Assembly (NCBI RefSeq): GCF_002272745.1
Contig: NZ_NPBD01000002.1
Span: 62,001-126,000 of the forward strand
DNA: 64,000 nucleotides
From: Terribacillus saccharophilus
GTDB lineage: Bacteria; Bacillota; Bacilli; Bacillales; Amphibacillaceae
Direction of reading: 5' to 3'
Part shown: piece by piece, positions 1-8,552 of the stretch
Numbering within the stretch: position 1 is the first letter of the stretch
How the letters are laid out: each line of letters begins with the position of its first letter
The notes under the pieces: generated by a model
The model's input: only the letters and a program-made list of their open reading frames with translations
Databases searched by the model: none
What the model was told of the DNA's origin: nothing
Program-made: the position numbers and the translations under genes

Positions 1-2
1 TA

Positions 3-386
3 ACCGATCGTGATGTCACGGAAGATCCTGAAGTGACCTTCTCAAGCGGACAAATCGGCGGACCGAGTGCGGGACTTATGTTCAGCTTGGAAATTTATGA
101 TCAGCTGGAAGAGGAAGATATGACGAAAGGCTTTCAGATTTGCGGAACCGGCGAAGTAGATTATGAAGGAAATGTCGGCCGTATCGGTGGAATCGACAAG
201 AAGGTTGTAGCAGCGGATAAAGAAGGCTGCGATGTCTTCTTTGCTCCAAATGAACAAGATGCCGAAGATTCAAATTATCAGGTTGCGAAACAAACAGCAG
301 AAGATATCGATACAGCTATGAAGGTTGTACCAGTCAATACCTTTGATGATGCGAAAAAATACTTAGAAGAAATGCCTGCAAAATAA
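3..386 (+). CDS. ylbL: YlbL/SepM-type PDZ-Lon serine protease, C-terminal part (5' end outside window)
   Basis: Only the last 127 residues are present; the reading frame is already open at base 3 with no start, so the gene begins upstream. The fragment is a Lon-type proteolytic domain: the catalytic serine is in GGPSAG (fragment residues 19-24) and the catalytic lysine in GGIDKK (62-67), the Ser-Lys dyad of the Lon family, followed by the usual DVFFAPN strand. YlbL proteins are membrane-anchored with a PDZ domain before this part, which cannot be checked here. Identity is supported by the neighbouring ylbM and ylbN. Related SepM proteins process pheromone peptides in streptococci; the substrate here is not known. 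Ends at a hairpin terminator shared with convergent tmcAL. Confidence 0.9.
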   Translation, partial: TDRDVTEDPEVTFSSGQIGGPSAGLMFSLEIYDQLEEEDMTKGFQICGTGEVDYEGNVGRIGGIDKKVVAADKEGCDVFFAPNEQDAEDSNYQVAKQTAEDIDTAMKVVPVNTFDDAKKYLEEMPAK

Positions 387-388
387 TA

Positions 389-420
389 AAAAGGATGCAT
401 CGCTTTGATGCATCCTTTTT
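389..420. terminator. Bidirectional terminator between ylbL and tmcAL
   Basis: A perfect inverted repeat (AAGGATGCATC, short loop, GATGCATCCTT) is flanked by an A-run on the left and a T-run on the right, so it can end transcription from both convergent genes. Confidence 0.85.
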
Positions 421-421
421 A

Positions 422-1609
422 TTATACGAATATAGGTGGGGATATCTCTTGTCTGCGTGAAGCGGCAGCAATTTCGGGAGGTAAAATACTGTAATAGGCA
501 TCTGCTGCTTGCAGTTCTAAATCAGCAACTGGATGCATGCCGTCCTTCAATTGAGTATATAGGGGAACGTCAAGCTGCTTTTTCCTTGAAGAGAGAAATG
601 CCTGTCCAGTTTTAGTCATGCCGAGAATACGGATATAAGGGCATGCTGCTCCATTTAGATGTTCGTTAATTATGTGCTTTTGAGTATTAGATAATATGTG
701 AACACAAACGCGCTGCAGCCTTGTCCATGTATAGCGTTTCGTTTTAATCAGAGATAAAAACTGTTGGAAATTCAGCGACTGGTTAATATATTTCTTGAAG
801 CGGTATTCCAATCCCTCATCCATTCCATGAATTTGGCATAGTGTTTCAGCCGGGCGAGTTAAGATAAGATAGCGTAAAAGCGGGAAATAGGCTTCCCAGC
901 TGTGTAGTTCTTCCGTTTCCAATAATTCAAACGTCTTTATTGGCACTGCTGCTTTTACTTCTTGTGTCTTCTCGTCTTGCCAAGCAGAGCGGATTGACGT
1001 GGCACTTGCAATCGGACCGGTAATAGACTGATCATGATAATCTGCTTGTATACGGCGGATTGTATCTACCTGCATTGTCGTGTTAAGCGCTTCTGCTGCC
1101 TGAAGATATGCAAATCCTAAAATATTATTGGGGCTCCTAAGATCGAGTGTGGAGCTGATTCCGGCTAATTCATACGCTGTACCATTCGCTTCAGAATATG
1201 ATAAGCCTTTATCCAGCTGTTGTTTCAAAATACTCTCAAATGCTGCCTGATTCTTATTACGTTCTTTTTGTGCCTGATGGAACGATTCGATAGTTCCGTT
1301 TTCAGAACCGAAGACAAGATGCTCTACTTTCAGTGCATCAAGGATAGATACTGCTCCTTTGGCAAACAAATCAGCATGCTGCACTGCATAAAGGAAGGGC
1401 AATTCGACAACGAGATCGACACCGGCAGAAAGTGCCGCTCTTGTACGACTGAACTTATCCAAAATGGCCGGTTCACCTCGCTGTGTGAAATTACCGCTCA
1501 TTACAGCAATTGTACAATCGCTGCCGGTTAATTTTTGTGCCTGCTGTATATGATAAACATGACCGTTATGTAAAGGGTTGTATTCGACGATGAGGCCGTT
1601 TGCCTTCAT
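422..1609 (-). CDS. tmcAL: tRNA(Met) cytidine acetate ligase TmcAL (YlbM)
   Basis: 395-residue protein starting MKANGLIVEYNPLHNGH. The HNGH at residues 14-17 is the HIGH-like nucleotidyltransferase signature of the TmcAL/YlbM family, which uses ATP and acetate to form N4-acetylcytidine at the wobble position of elongator tRNA-Met. The length fits the family (about 400). An in-frame GTG at 1645 is possible, but the ATG at 1609 has AAAGGAG at ideal spacing and matches the conserved N-terminus, so I chose it. Convergent with ylbL and divergent from ylbN, as in B. subtilis. Confidence 0.93.
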   Translation of the reverse strand: MKANGLIVEYNPLHNGHVYHIQQAQKLTGSDCTIAVMSGNFTQRGEPAILDKFSRTRAALSAGVDLVVELPFLYAVQHADLFAKGAVSILDALKVEHLVFGSENGTIESFHQAQKERNKNQAAFESILKQQLDKGLSYSEANGTAYELAGISSTLDLRSPNNILGFAYLQAAEALNTTMQVDTIRRIQADYHDQSITGPIASATSIRSAWQDEKTQEVKAAVPIKTFELLETEELHSWEAYFPLLRYLILTRPAETLCQIHGMDEGLEYRFKKYINQSLNFQQFLSLIKTKRYTWTRLQRVCVHILSNTQKHIINEHLNGAACPYIRILGMTKTGQAFLSSRKKQLDVPLYTQLKDGMHPVADLELQAADAYYSILPPEIAAASRRQEISPPIFV

Positions 1610-2015
1610 AAGAAAACTCCTTTCTGTATTTTTTAGTCCTGTCACGGGCTTACTCGTTAGCTTCAGTTTAAACGGTTTCTTCCGCTTTTCGTGTGGTGTC
1701 TAGCTACAGAAACCAGAAACTGCGGTATAAGAGATGAATCCCTTTGTGGGAAGGTCACCCACTCCGGGCTCCCTCACTTATCCCTCCGTTTCTAAACGGT
1801 TTCTTCCGCTTTTCTTAGGGTGTCTAGCTGCGAAAACCAGGAGCTGCGCCGGAATCGATAAATCCCTACAGAAGGAAGGACGCCTCCTTCCGGGCTTTCT
1901 CGTTTCCTTCTCCGCTCCTAAACGGTTTTCTCCGCTTTTCTTACGTGTTATAATAGAAATAATGTTCTTTAGTAAGAATATAGGCTAATTATTGCCTTGG
2001 TGTAAAGAAAATATA
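1610..2015. other. Intergenic gap without a convincing gene
   Basis: About 400 bases between the tmcAL and ylbN starts. It is mostly taken up by the tandem repeat at 1669-1945. A short open frame exists at 1734-1988, but it lies across the repeat, has no ribosome binding site and resembles no protein I know, so I do not call it. Confidence 0.7.
1669..1945. repeat. Tandem interspersed repeat, two full units plus a partial third
   Basis: The core TAAACGGTTTCTTCCGCTTT recurs at 1669, 1793 and (as a variant) 1919, giving periods of 124 and 126 bases. After the first two cores follow GTGTCTAGCT, a variable stretch and a segment with an inverted repeat (for example GAAGGAAGG ... CCTCCTTC near 1871-1890). 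The words TCCGCTTTTCTTA and GTGTCTAGCT remind me of a high-copy noncoding repeat found in many Bacillaceae genomes; this is from memory. No coding potential is visible. Confidence 0.7.
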
Positions 2016-2044
2016 TTGACAAAGCTTCTGTTTTTTTTTACAAT
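2016..2044 (+). promoter_or_regulatory. Sigma-A promoter of ylbN-rpmF
   Basis: TTGACA at 2016-2021 and TACAAT at 2039-2044 are separated by exactly 17 bases, 29 bases before the ylbN start. Confidence 0.8.
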
Positions 2045-2072
2045 TACTTTTGTTGCCATGAGGTGAATTAAC

Positions 2073-2588
2073 GTGAAAATTCCGGTTCAAAAGCTTAAAG
2101 CTAAAGGTCTTGAACCTTTCGAATTTACAGAGCAAGTGGATGTGTCAGACATCCAGGGCAAAAATGATATTCGTCGGATTGATCCAGTGAAGGTCAGCGG
2201 TCAGGCGACATCGTATGGAAACGATATAACTGTCAAGTTCGCAATAGATGGTAAGATGATTCTTCCGTGTGCGCGTACCCTGGTAGATGTACCGTATGAA
2301 TTCCATGTTGAAACGACTGAACTGTTTACTTTGTCTCCATATGCAAGCGCGGATGACGAGTCAGAGATTCATCCTGTTGAGGGAGAACTGCTTGACTTGA
2401 AACCGTATATAGAGGAAAATATCCTATTGGATGTTCCTTTCCGTGTTTTCTCCGACGATCCGCAGGCATTGGATAATGCCGCGAAAGAAGGAGAAGGCTG
2501 GCAGCTTGCCAGTGAGAAAGCACAGCAGGACAAGATCGACCCGAGGCTCGAGAAACTGCAAGCTCTCTTGAAAAAGGACGACGAATAA
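2073..2588 (+). CDS. ylbN: YlbN, YceD/DUF177 family protein
   Basis: 171-residue acidic soluble protein starting at GTG (MKIPVQKLKAKGLEPFEF) with an upstream GAGGTGA. The central part with CARTLVDVPYEFHVETTELF and the C-terminal block with FRVFSDDPQ are typical of the DUF177/YceD family. The gene almost always precedes rpmF; in plants and bacteria relatives are linked to 23S rRNA or ribosome assembly, but the role in Bacilli is not settled. It starts 29 bases after a strong sigma-A promoter and is probably co-transcribed with rpmF 31 bases downstream. Confidence 0.92.
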   Translation: MKIPVQKLKAKGLEPFEFTEQVDVSDIQGKNDIRRIDPVKVSGQATSYGNDITVKFAIDGKMILPCARTLVDVPYEFHVETTELFTLSPYASADDESEIHPVEGELLDLKPYIEENILLDVPFRVFSDDPQALDNAAKEGEGWQLASEKAQQDKIDPRLEKLQALLKKDDE

Positions 2589-2619
2589 GCATTGTAACGA
2601 TTGAAGGAGGTGTAGGACC

Positions 2620-2793
2620 GTGGCAGTACCTAAAAGAAGAACTTCTAAAAAAGTAAAAAACCAACGCCGTACACACAAAAAATTGCATGTACCTGGAATG
2701 GTAGAATGCTCTAACTGTGGAGAACTTTCAAAACCACACCACGTTTGCAGATCTTGCGGACATTACGATGGAAAAGCAGTGGTTGAAGCGTAA
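2620..2793 (+). CDS. rpmF: 50S ribosomal protein bL32
   Basis: 57-residue basic protein ([17 protein letters not shown] ...) with two CxxC pairs: CSNC at residues 30-33 and CRSC at 43-46, so this is the zinc-binding (C+) form of bL32. It starts at GTG after GAAGGAGGTG. Length and sequence match the family fully. It is a structural protein of the large ribosomal subunit, co-transcribed with ylbN and followed by a hairpin terminator. Confidence 0.98.
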   Translation: MAVPKRRTSKKVKNQRRTHKKLHVPGMVECSNCGELSKPHHVCRSCGHYDGKAVVEA

Positions 2794-2805
2794 GAAAGAA
2801 AGACG

Positions 2806-2841
2806 ACATCTGTCGGCAATATTGCCGATAGGTGTTTTTTT
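2806..2841 (+). terminator. Terminator after rpmF
   Basis: A stem of about 12 pairs (ACATCTGTCGGC / GCCGATAGGTGT, with G-U pairs) is followed by seven T. Confidence 0.85.
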
Positions 2842-2922
2842 ATATTCTATCGTCCGTTTTCTAGTCTAGCATTTTTCCCTCTCGCATACATTGATAGCAG
2901 AATAGAAGAGGGGGGAAGCGTT

Positions 2923-3399
2923 TTGAAGAGTACGAGACAAGATGCATGGTCGGATAAAGAGGATGTTTTACTGGCAAATACTGTACTGGATTTTATACAG
3001 GAAGGGAAGACGCAGCTGGATGCCTTTCGTGATGTCGCAGTTAAGCTCAACCGTACAGCGGCAGCTTGTGGGTTCCGTTGGAATGCGTCGCTCCGACAAT
3101 ATTATCAAACGGATATCGAAATCGCGAAGCAACAGCGGAAACAACAGCTTCCGGTTTCAGTAAAAGAAGCTACACCAAAGAAAGAGGATAAAGAATCCAT
3201 CAGTCTGGAAGCTGCAATTGATCTGCTTGAGAAAGTGAAACAGAACTTCCAGGAGCCTAGAAAGGAACCGCAAGAAGAACTCCGTAAACTAGAAGCAGAA
3301 AATGCAAAGCTGAAAGATCAGATAAAACGGTATCAGGATGCATGCATAGAAATGGAGAAGCTATGCCGTTGGGTAATCGAGGAAGCTGAGACAAAATAA
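2923..3399 (+). CDS. rsfA: RsfA family prespore-specific transcription factor
   Basis: 158 residues, starting at TTG with GAGGGGGG upstream. The N-terminal 60 residues (DAWSDKEDVLLANTVLDFI ... CGFRWNASLRQ) form a Myb/SANT-like helix-turn-helix typical of RsfA (YlbO), and the C-terminal third is a charged coiled coil (roughly residues 110-145). In B. subtilis RsfA is made in the forespore under sigma-F and tunes sigma-F-dependent genes. Position right after rpmF is conserved. I could not find a convincing sigma-F/G promoter in the 129-base gap upstream. Confidence 0.9.
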   Translation: MKSTRQDAWSDKEDVLLANTVLDFIQEGKTQLDAFRDVAVKLNRTAAACGFRWNASLRQYYQTDIEIAKQQRKQQLPVSVKEATPKKEDKESISLEAAIDLLEKVKQNFQEPRKEPQEELRKLEAENAKLKDQIKRYQDACIEMEKLCRWVIEEAETK

Positions 3400-3421
3400 A
3401 AAAGCCCAGTTGGGCTTTTTT
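3400..3421. terminator. Bidirectional terminator between rsfA and ylbP
   Basis: AAAAAGCCCA / TGGGCTTTTT inverted repeat with a minimal loop, A-run before and T-run after; it serves both convergent genes. Confidence 0.8.
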
Positions 3422-3870
3422 CATTTTGACGGCTGCCATGTCATAACGGACAAGTTATCTTCCTTTTTACTGCTGTCCTTAAAATTCAGTCTGGTCCAGA
3501 ATGCTTCTGAATTTACCCTTGCTTTTGTACGAACTGGTTTGGCAAAGGACTGCACAAATTCAACAAGAGATGAACCAAGTCTATTTCCTTGGTATGCAGG
3601 CAGCACTTCCAGTTTGGAGATTTCCACATATCCCTTTGGCGGATAGAATGTATTGTCACGTTGTTCGTTCACAAAGGTGAGCGCCATTCTCGCTGCAAGC
3701 TCTTTATCCATGTAAATTCCGTAGAAAAGCGTATCGTCGTCACTTTCGATGAGGCTGAGCCGGAACTCATCCAACATCGAAAGCTCTGCGTTCCCCTGTG
3801 CAGCAAAACGTTCGAAATCCTCAGCTGTTTTATAATTCACTGGCAATTTTTCCACTTTAGCAAATGTCAT
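3421..3870 (-). CDS. ylbP: YlbP, GNAT-family N-acetyltransferase
   Basis: 149 residues from ATG at 3870, preceded by GGAGAGGGG. The open frame extends further upstream, but that part reads through AT-rich intergenic sequence and does not look like protein. GNAT hallmarks are the strand-loop-helix KLEVLPAYQGNRLGSSLVEFV (written here in part as YQGNRLGSSLV), which is the acetyl-CoA-binding motif A. Substrate unknown. Convergent with rsfA and divergent from panE, exactly the B. subtilis order ylbO-ylbP-ylbQ. Confidence 0.88.
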   Translation of the reverse strand: MTFAKVEKLPVNYKTAEDFERFAAQGNAELSMLDEFRLSLIESDDDTLFYGIYMDKELAARMALTFVNEQRDNTFYPPKGYVEISKLEVLPAYQGNRLGSSLVEFVQSFAKPVRTKARVNSEAFWTRLNFKDSSKKEDNLSVMTWQPSK

Positions 3871-4030
3871 ACAGATTCCCCTCTCCGTATTAAAAAATTT
3901 CACTGTGTGCCTTATGCTTTCAATATATATGAAAACGTTTACAAATTCAAGCGTTATATTTCTTATATCCATACGGTCTGTTCTTTTGCTAAAATAAACA
4001 ATTAGGTATAGTACGAATGGGGGAACGGAC

Positions 4031-4912
4031 ATGAAAATCAATGTGATCGGCGGAGGAGCGATCGGGTTACTTACAGCCGCCAAGCTCGGCAGGTTTCATG
4101 AAGTGCGGCTTTTAACAAGAACGCGAGAACAGTCCGAAAAGATTGCAGTGAAAGGTCTTCATATCGGGAATGAAGTGATAGCGGTGGAGACATTGCCTTC
4201 TACGGATTGGCAGGCTTTAGGAAAAGCGGATGTATGGATTGTCTGTGTAAAACAATACAATTTGCCGCCAATTTGGGAAAAGTTGAAGCTGCATGCTAAA
4301 GCTGCAGTCGTTTTCCTCCAAAACGGTATGAATCATACGGACTTTTTGCAGGAAGAAGATTTCGATTATCCTATTATCGTAGGGTCTGTCGAACATGGAG
4401 CTCTAAGGATAGACTCTCATACCGTAGAGCATACAGGAGAAGCAGCAATTCGCCTTGCAGATCTGACTGACAATTACGCTGAAGTACTTGTGAATCAGCT
4501 GCATAAATCCGATTTCCCGTTTTTATTTGAGCAGGATTGGCATGTAATGTTAGGCACAAAACTGATTGCGAATGCTGTGATCAACCCTTTAACTGCAATT
4601 TATCAGGTGGAGAATGGTGAGCTGCTGGAACACCCTGCCTTTGAGAAGATAGCAGAGGCGTTATGCAAAGAAGCTGCAGATGCGCTAGGTTTAGAGGAAG
4701 AACAGCAATGGGCAAATGTTCGCCGAATCATATATGCTACGAAAGCTAATCTGTCCTCTATGCACAGAGATATACAAGCTGGCAGAATGACTGAGATCGA
4801 ATCTATATCCGGATACGTCCGAAATCATGCAAAACAAGCCGTTCCTTATACGGATTTTGTCTACTATAGTATACTTGGACTTACGAAACAGCAGGAGAGG
4901 ACTAATCAATGA
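4031..4912 (+). CDS. panE: 2-dehydropantoate 2-reductase (YlbQ/PanE)
   Basis: 293 residues. The N-terminus MKINVIGGGAIGLLTAAKL has the GxGxxG Rossmann motif for NADPH, and the C-terminal helical domain contains KLIANAVINPLTAIY, the substrate-binding segment of ketopantoate reductases, with the catalytic lysine. It reduces 2-dehydropantoate to pantoate in coenzyme A synthesis. Length fits the family (about 300). Its stop overlaps the next start in an ATGA, so it is translationally coupled to the DUF3397 gene. Confidence 0.92.
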   Translation: MKINVIGGGAIGLLTAAKLGRFHEVRLLTRTREQSEKIAVKGLHIGNEVIAVETLPSTDWQALGKADVWIVCVKQYNLPPIWEKLKLHAKAAVVFLQNGMNHTDFLQEEDFDYPIIVGSVEHGALRIDSHTVEHTGEAAIRLADLTDNYAEVLVNQLHKSDFPFLFEQDWHVMLGTKLIANAVINPLTAIYQVENGELLEHPAFEKIAEALCKEAADALGLEEEQQWANVRRIIYATKANLSSMHRDIQAGRMTEIESISGYVRNHAKQAVPYTDFVYYSILGLTKQQERTNQ

Positions 4913-5292
4913 CGCACTTATTCGCTTACCTTTTAGCGGCAGCAATCACCGTACCGCCGCTTGCTACTTGGATTTATTATTTGATCGCCAGACGGATCAT
5001 CCATAAAAGACGGAATGCTTTTCTCCATAGCGTGCAAACTACTGCCGTATTCTATATCTTTTCTGTTATGATTATGTTGCAAATCATTTTACAGCATACA
5101 GTGATCGGTTATATGATAGGATTCCTTGCGGTATTGTTCATTATGGTGGTGCTTATGCATTACAAGTACCGCGGTGAGATCGTCTTTAAGCATGTGTGGC
5201 GCATCTTCCTGCGTATCTGCTTCCTTTTGTTCGGTCCGCTTTACATCCTGCTGCTTGTGGCAGGTGTTATCGTTACATTTATCAGACAGTAA
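4909..5292 (+). CDS. DUF3397 family integral membrane protein
   Basis: 127 residues with four hydrophobic segments (about 5-25, 43-62, 66-84 and 98-122) and a basic loop RRIIHKRRN after the first, giving a small four-helix membrane protein. This matches the DUF3397 family found between panE and bshC in Bacillaceae. Function unknown. Overlaps panE by four bases; bshC follows 34 bases later with its own ribosome binding site. Confidence 0.8.
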   Translation: MTHLFAYLLAAAITVPPLATWIYYLIARRIIHKRRNAFLHSVQTTAVFYIFSVMIMLQIILQHTVIGYMIGFLAVLFIMVVLMHYKYRGEIVFKHVWRIFLRICFLLFGPLYILLLVAGVIVTFIRQ

Positions 5293-5326
5293 TACATATC
5301 AGACGTTATATAAAGGAGTACTTAAT

Positions 5327-6952
5327 ATGGTAATACAACCAATGAGACTGGAAAGTCCGAACAAATTGGTGACCGATTATCGGGCAGAGCTTCCTTCTAT
5401 TATGGGGAAATTCGATTTTTCTCCATTCCGACAAGAAAGCTATGCGACTAGACTGGAGGAGCTTGAAGCTCGTGAATTCCCGAGAGAGGCACTAGTTGAA
5501 CTTCTTCACAAATGTAATAGAGAGTGGGGAGCGGATCAAGCAACGATCCATAATATCGATAAATTAGCTGATTCTAAAACAGTGGCTGTTGTCGGCGGTC
5601 AGCAGGCAGGCCTTTTTACTGGTCCTTTATTGACACTGCATAAAATCACCTCCATCATTTCCCTTGCTTCCGAGCAAAGTAAAATACTGGGCACAACGGT
5701 CATACCAGTTTTCTGGATAGCAGGTGAGGATCATGACGTCGAGGAGATTAATCATATCTTCCTTCCAAATCGTAACAAACTGAAGAAATTCAAATGGAAA
5801 CAGCATCAGTCTGAAAAAATAGCAGCTTCTGATATAGTGCTAGACAACGGATTGATGCACGATTTCTTGAAGGAAGTAATAGCTGCTCTGCCAGAGACAG
5901 CATACACAAAGGATATTCACTCCACGGTCAGTAATATAATGGACCAATCGGAGACTTTCGTTGATTTCTTCGCGAAATTCATACATTTTCTATATAAAAA
6001 TACAGGTTTGGTACTTTTGGATTCCGGTGATCCGGAACTGCGGCAAATAGAACGCCCATTTTTCCGGGAGTTGATTAGCAAGCAACAGGAGATAAGTCAA
6101 GGCGTTTATGGAGCGTCTCAGGAACTTCAGCAGATGGGCTACGCAGATGTGTTAGGCGCAGAATCTGAAGATGCTAACCTGTTCTGTTATATTGACGGTG
6201 AAAGAACACTGCTTATGCGTGACAGCGAAGGCAAGTGGCGAGGCAAGGCTGATGAAGCAGTCTTTACAGAAGAAGAACTGTTACTTATAGCGGAAACAGC
6301 GCCGGAAAGACTCAGCAATAATGTCGTTACGCGTCCGCTCATGCAGGACTATCTCCTGCCGGTGCTTGGTTTCATTGCCGGCCCTGGAGAAATCGCTTAT
6401 TGGGCGAATCTTAAACCAGGCTTCCAGGCGGTTGGCTTTAATATGCCGCCTGTCATGCCGCGTCTGTCCTTCACGATGCTGGACAGCAAAACAGAAAAGC
6501 TGCTCGGCCGTTATCGTCTTAGCCCTGAAAAAGCTATTGCTTCCGGTGTCGAAACGGAAAAGATCCATTATCTTGCTGCACAGCAGCAGCCTCCAATTGC
6601 AGTTGTATCCGAGCAAGTGAAACGAGCCATGGCTGATTTACACGCACCATTGCGGCATAGTGCCGCATCTATAGCTGATGATCTTGGCAGCCTGGCAGAA
6701 AAGAACCTTCGTCATTTAGAGGAGGATATTGATTTTCTGGTCAAGCGAATGGAAGCCAGAATAAAAGAACAGCATAGTGTGGCATTATCCCACTTTGACC
6801 ATATCCAATGTACGCTTCACCCAGAAAATGGACTGCAGGAGCGGACATGGAGTATATTTTCAATATGGAATACGCATGGAGTGGAGATTTGGCACGAATT
6901 AGCGCAGAAAAGCTATGATTTCACCACCCCCCACCATATCGTAACGTTATAA
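5327..6952 (+). CDS. bshC: Bacillithiol biosynthesis cysteine-adding enzyme BshC
   Basis: 541 residues. The open frame extends upstream, but ATG at 5327 has AAAGGAG 10 bases before it and gives the expected length (about 540). BshC couples cysteine to glucosaminyl-malate to finish bacillithiol, the main low-molecular thiol of Bacilli. Family features seen are the VVGGQQAGLFTGPLLTLHK block near residue 86, VIPVFWIAGEDHDVEEINH near 126, and a C-terminal coiled coil of about residues 435-485. Next to mraZ as in B. subtilis (yllA). Confidence 0.95.
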   Translation: MVIQPMRLESPNKLVTDYRAELPSIMGKFDFSPFRQESYATRLEELEAREFPREALVELLHKCNREWGADQATIHNIDKLADSKTVAVVGGQQAGLFTGPLLTLHKITSIISLASEQSKILGTTVIPVFWIAGEDHDVEEINHIFLPNRNKLKKFKWKQHQSEKIAASDIVLDNGLMHDFLKEVIAALPETAYTKDIHSTVSNIMDQSETFVDFFAKFIHFLYKNTGLVLLDSGDPELRQIERPFFRELISKQQEISQGVYGASQELQQMGYADVLGAESEDANLFCYIDGERTLLMRDSEGKWRGKADEAVFTEEELLLIAETAPERLSNNVVTRPLMQDYLLPVLGFIAGPGEIAYWANLKPGFQAVGFNMPPVMPRLSFTMLDSKTEKLLGRYRLSPEKAIASGVETEKIHYLAAQQQPPIAVVSEQVKRAMADLHAPLRHSAASIADDLGSLAEKNLRHLEEDIDFLVKRMEARIKEQHSVALSHFDHIQCTLHPENGLQERTWSIFSIWNTHGVEIWHELAQKSYDFTTPHHIVTL

Positions 6953-6962
6953 TGAAACAGAA

Positions 6963-6996
6963 AACGTGCATGGTCGACGACCATGCACGTTTTTTT
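6963..6996 (+). terminator. Terminator after bshC
   Basis: Perfect stem ACGTGCATGGTCG / CGACCATGCACGT followed by seven T; it separates bshC from the mraZ transcription unit. Confidence 0.9.
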
Positions 6997-7061
6997 GTGC
7001 ACAAAACTCCGAAAAAGCGCTAGGCAAGGGAGAAAATGCTAATAAAAAGTGTGAATATTGA

Positions 7062-7092
7062 GGTGGTGAAATGTGGGGCGATGTGGTACTAT
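7062..7092 (+). promoter_or_regulatory. mraZ promoter with MraZ-box-like repeats
   Basis: GTGG occurs at 7063, 7073 and 7083, an exact 10-base period (one DNA turn), followed at once by an extended -10 element TGG TACTAT (7084-7092). MraZ proteins bind direct repeats with a 10-base period upstream of their own gene, so this is the likely autoregulatory operator. The repeats cover the region between -35 and -10, fitting repression. Confidence 0.6.
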
Positions 7093-7118
7093 GAAAATGG
7101 AAAGTGGGGGCGGAGTCT

Positions 7119-7550
7119 ATGTTCATGGGGGAATTTCAGCACACGGTCGATACAAAAGGACGTATTATCGTACCTGCCAAGTTCCGAGAAGACTTGGGGG
7201 AACGTTTTGTACTGACCCGGGGATTGGACCAATGTCTGTTTGGATACCCTATGGAGGAATGGAGACTCCTAGAAGAAAAACTAAAAAAGCTGCCATTGAC
7301 CAAGAAGGATGCCCGTGCATTCACTCGCTTCTTCTTTTCAGGAGCAGTCGAATGTGAACTTGATAAGCAAGGGAGAATCAATATCCCTGCACCGCTCCGG
7401 AAATATGCGAAGCTGGAAAAAGACGTTGCCATTATTGGTGTGTCTGGCCGGATCGAATTCTGGGCGGAGAGCGAATGGAATTCCTATTTTGATGAATCTG
7501 AGGAATCTTTTGCTGAAATCGCTGAAAATATGCTTGATTTCGATATTTGA
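7119..7550 (+). CDS. mraZ: Transcriptional regulator MraZ
   Basis: 143 residues, the standard MraZ length. Two SpoVT/AbrB-like swapped-hairpin halves are seen: [19 protein letters not shown] near the start and [19 protein letters not shown] near residue 75, each with the DxKGRxxxP pattern. The ATG at 7119 after GGGGCGGAG was chosen over an in-frame ATG-like start 15 bases upstream because it fits the family start MFMGE. MraZ assembles as a ring and regulates the division/cell-wall cluster it heads. rsmH follows after 24 bases. Confidence 0.95.
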   Translation: MFMGEFQHTVDTKGRIIVPAKFREDLGERFVLTRGLDQCLFGYPMEEWRLLEEKLKKLPLTKKDARAFTRFFFSGAVECELDKQGRINIPAPLRKYAKLEKDVAIIGVSGRIEFWAESEWNSYFDESEESFAEIAENMLDFDI

Positions 7551-7574
7551 TGGCAGTCGAAAGGATGTAAGAGC

Positions 7575-8534
7575 TTGTTTGAACATTATAGTGTGCTGAA
7601 CAGAGAGACAATTGAAGGACTAGCTGTGAAGCCAGAAGGTACATATGTGGATTGCACCCTTGGTGGAGGCGGTCACTCCGAAGTGATTTTGAAGCAGTTA
7701 TCTGATAAAGGTAAACTGTATGCGTTTGACCAGGACAAGCAAGCGATCGAGGCCACAGCTGCAAGATTAGCGGAGTATGGCGATCGAATCGAATATATCC
7801 AGGCAAATTTCCGAGATCTGAAAAGCGAATTAGAGGAAAGAGGCGTCACGGAAGTCGATGGAGTTGTATTCGACCTCGGTGTATCCTCACCGCAGCTAGA
7901 TCAGGCAGAAAGAGGATTCAGCTATCAGCACGATGCGCCGCTTGATATGCGCATGAACCAGCATCAGGCGCTTTCTGCCTACGAGGTGGTTAATACGTGG
8001 TCTTACGAGCAACTTGTGAGGATTTTCTTCCAATATGGAGAAGAGAATTTTTCCAAGCAAGTTGCAAGAAAAATAGAGAAAAGACGAGAAATGAAACCGA
8101 TTGAAACAACATTTGAACTTGTGGAAGTGATCAAGGAAGCGATTCCTGCACCAGCAAGAAGAAAAGGCGGCCATCCGGCCAAACGGATTTTCCAGGCAAT
8201 CCGGATTGCGGTGAATGATGAATTACAAGCTTTCCGGGACGCGCTGCAGCAGACAGCAGAGATAGTTGCAGTCGGAGGAAGAGTTTCAGTCATTACCTTC
8301 CACTCGCTGGAAGACAGAATGTGTAAGCAGGCATTTAAATCATGGAGTACACCGCTGCCGGTTCCGCGCAATATCCCGATTTTGCCGGAAGATAGTAAGG
8401 CGCCGTTTGCTCTTATTACGAGAAAGCCGATATTGGCAAGTGAAGAGGAACTGGAAGATAACAGAAGATCCCGTTCCGCAAAACTCCGCGTAGCAGAGAA
8501 AATAAAACCGTGGAGTCCTAAATTCGAATTCTAA
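7575..8534 (+). CDS. rsmH: 16S rRNA (cytosine1402-N4)-methyltransferase RsmH (MraW)
   Basis: 319 residues from a TTG start ([11 protein letters not shown]) preceded by AAAGGATG. The SAM-binding motif [15 protein letters not shown] lies near residues 25-39, and the family block [14 protein letters not shown] and [18 protein letters not shown] follow. It methylates C1402 of 16S rRNA in the decoding centre. Second gene of the mraZ cluster; ftsL starts 18 bases later. Confidence 0.96.
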   Translation: MFEHYSVLNRETIEGLAVKPEGTYVDCTLGGGGHSEVILKQLSDKGKLYAFDQDKQAIEATAARLAEYGDRIEYIQANFRDLKSELEERGVTEVDGVVFDLGVSSPQLDQAERGFSYQHDAPLDMRMNQHQALSAYEVVNTWSYEQLVRIFFQYGEENFSKQVARKIEKRREMKPIETTFELVEVIKEAIPAPARRKGGHPAKRIFQAIRIAVNDELQAFRDALQQTAEIVAVGGRVSVITFHSLEDRMCKQAFKSWSTPLPVPRNIPILPEDSKAPFALITRKPILASEEELEDNRRSRSAKLRVAEKIKPWSPKFEF

Positions 8535-8552
8535 TACAGGGGAGGAATAAGC

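Noticed and set aside
1669..1945. Tandem repeats as a CRISPR array
   Set aside because: Only three cores, long (about 100-base) partly conserved spacers with hairpins and no cas genes.
1734..1988. 84-codon open frame on the plus strand
   Set aside because: It lies across the tandem repeat, has no ribosome binding site and its translation changes with each repeat unit.
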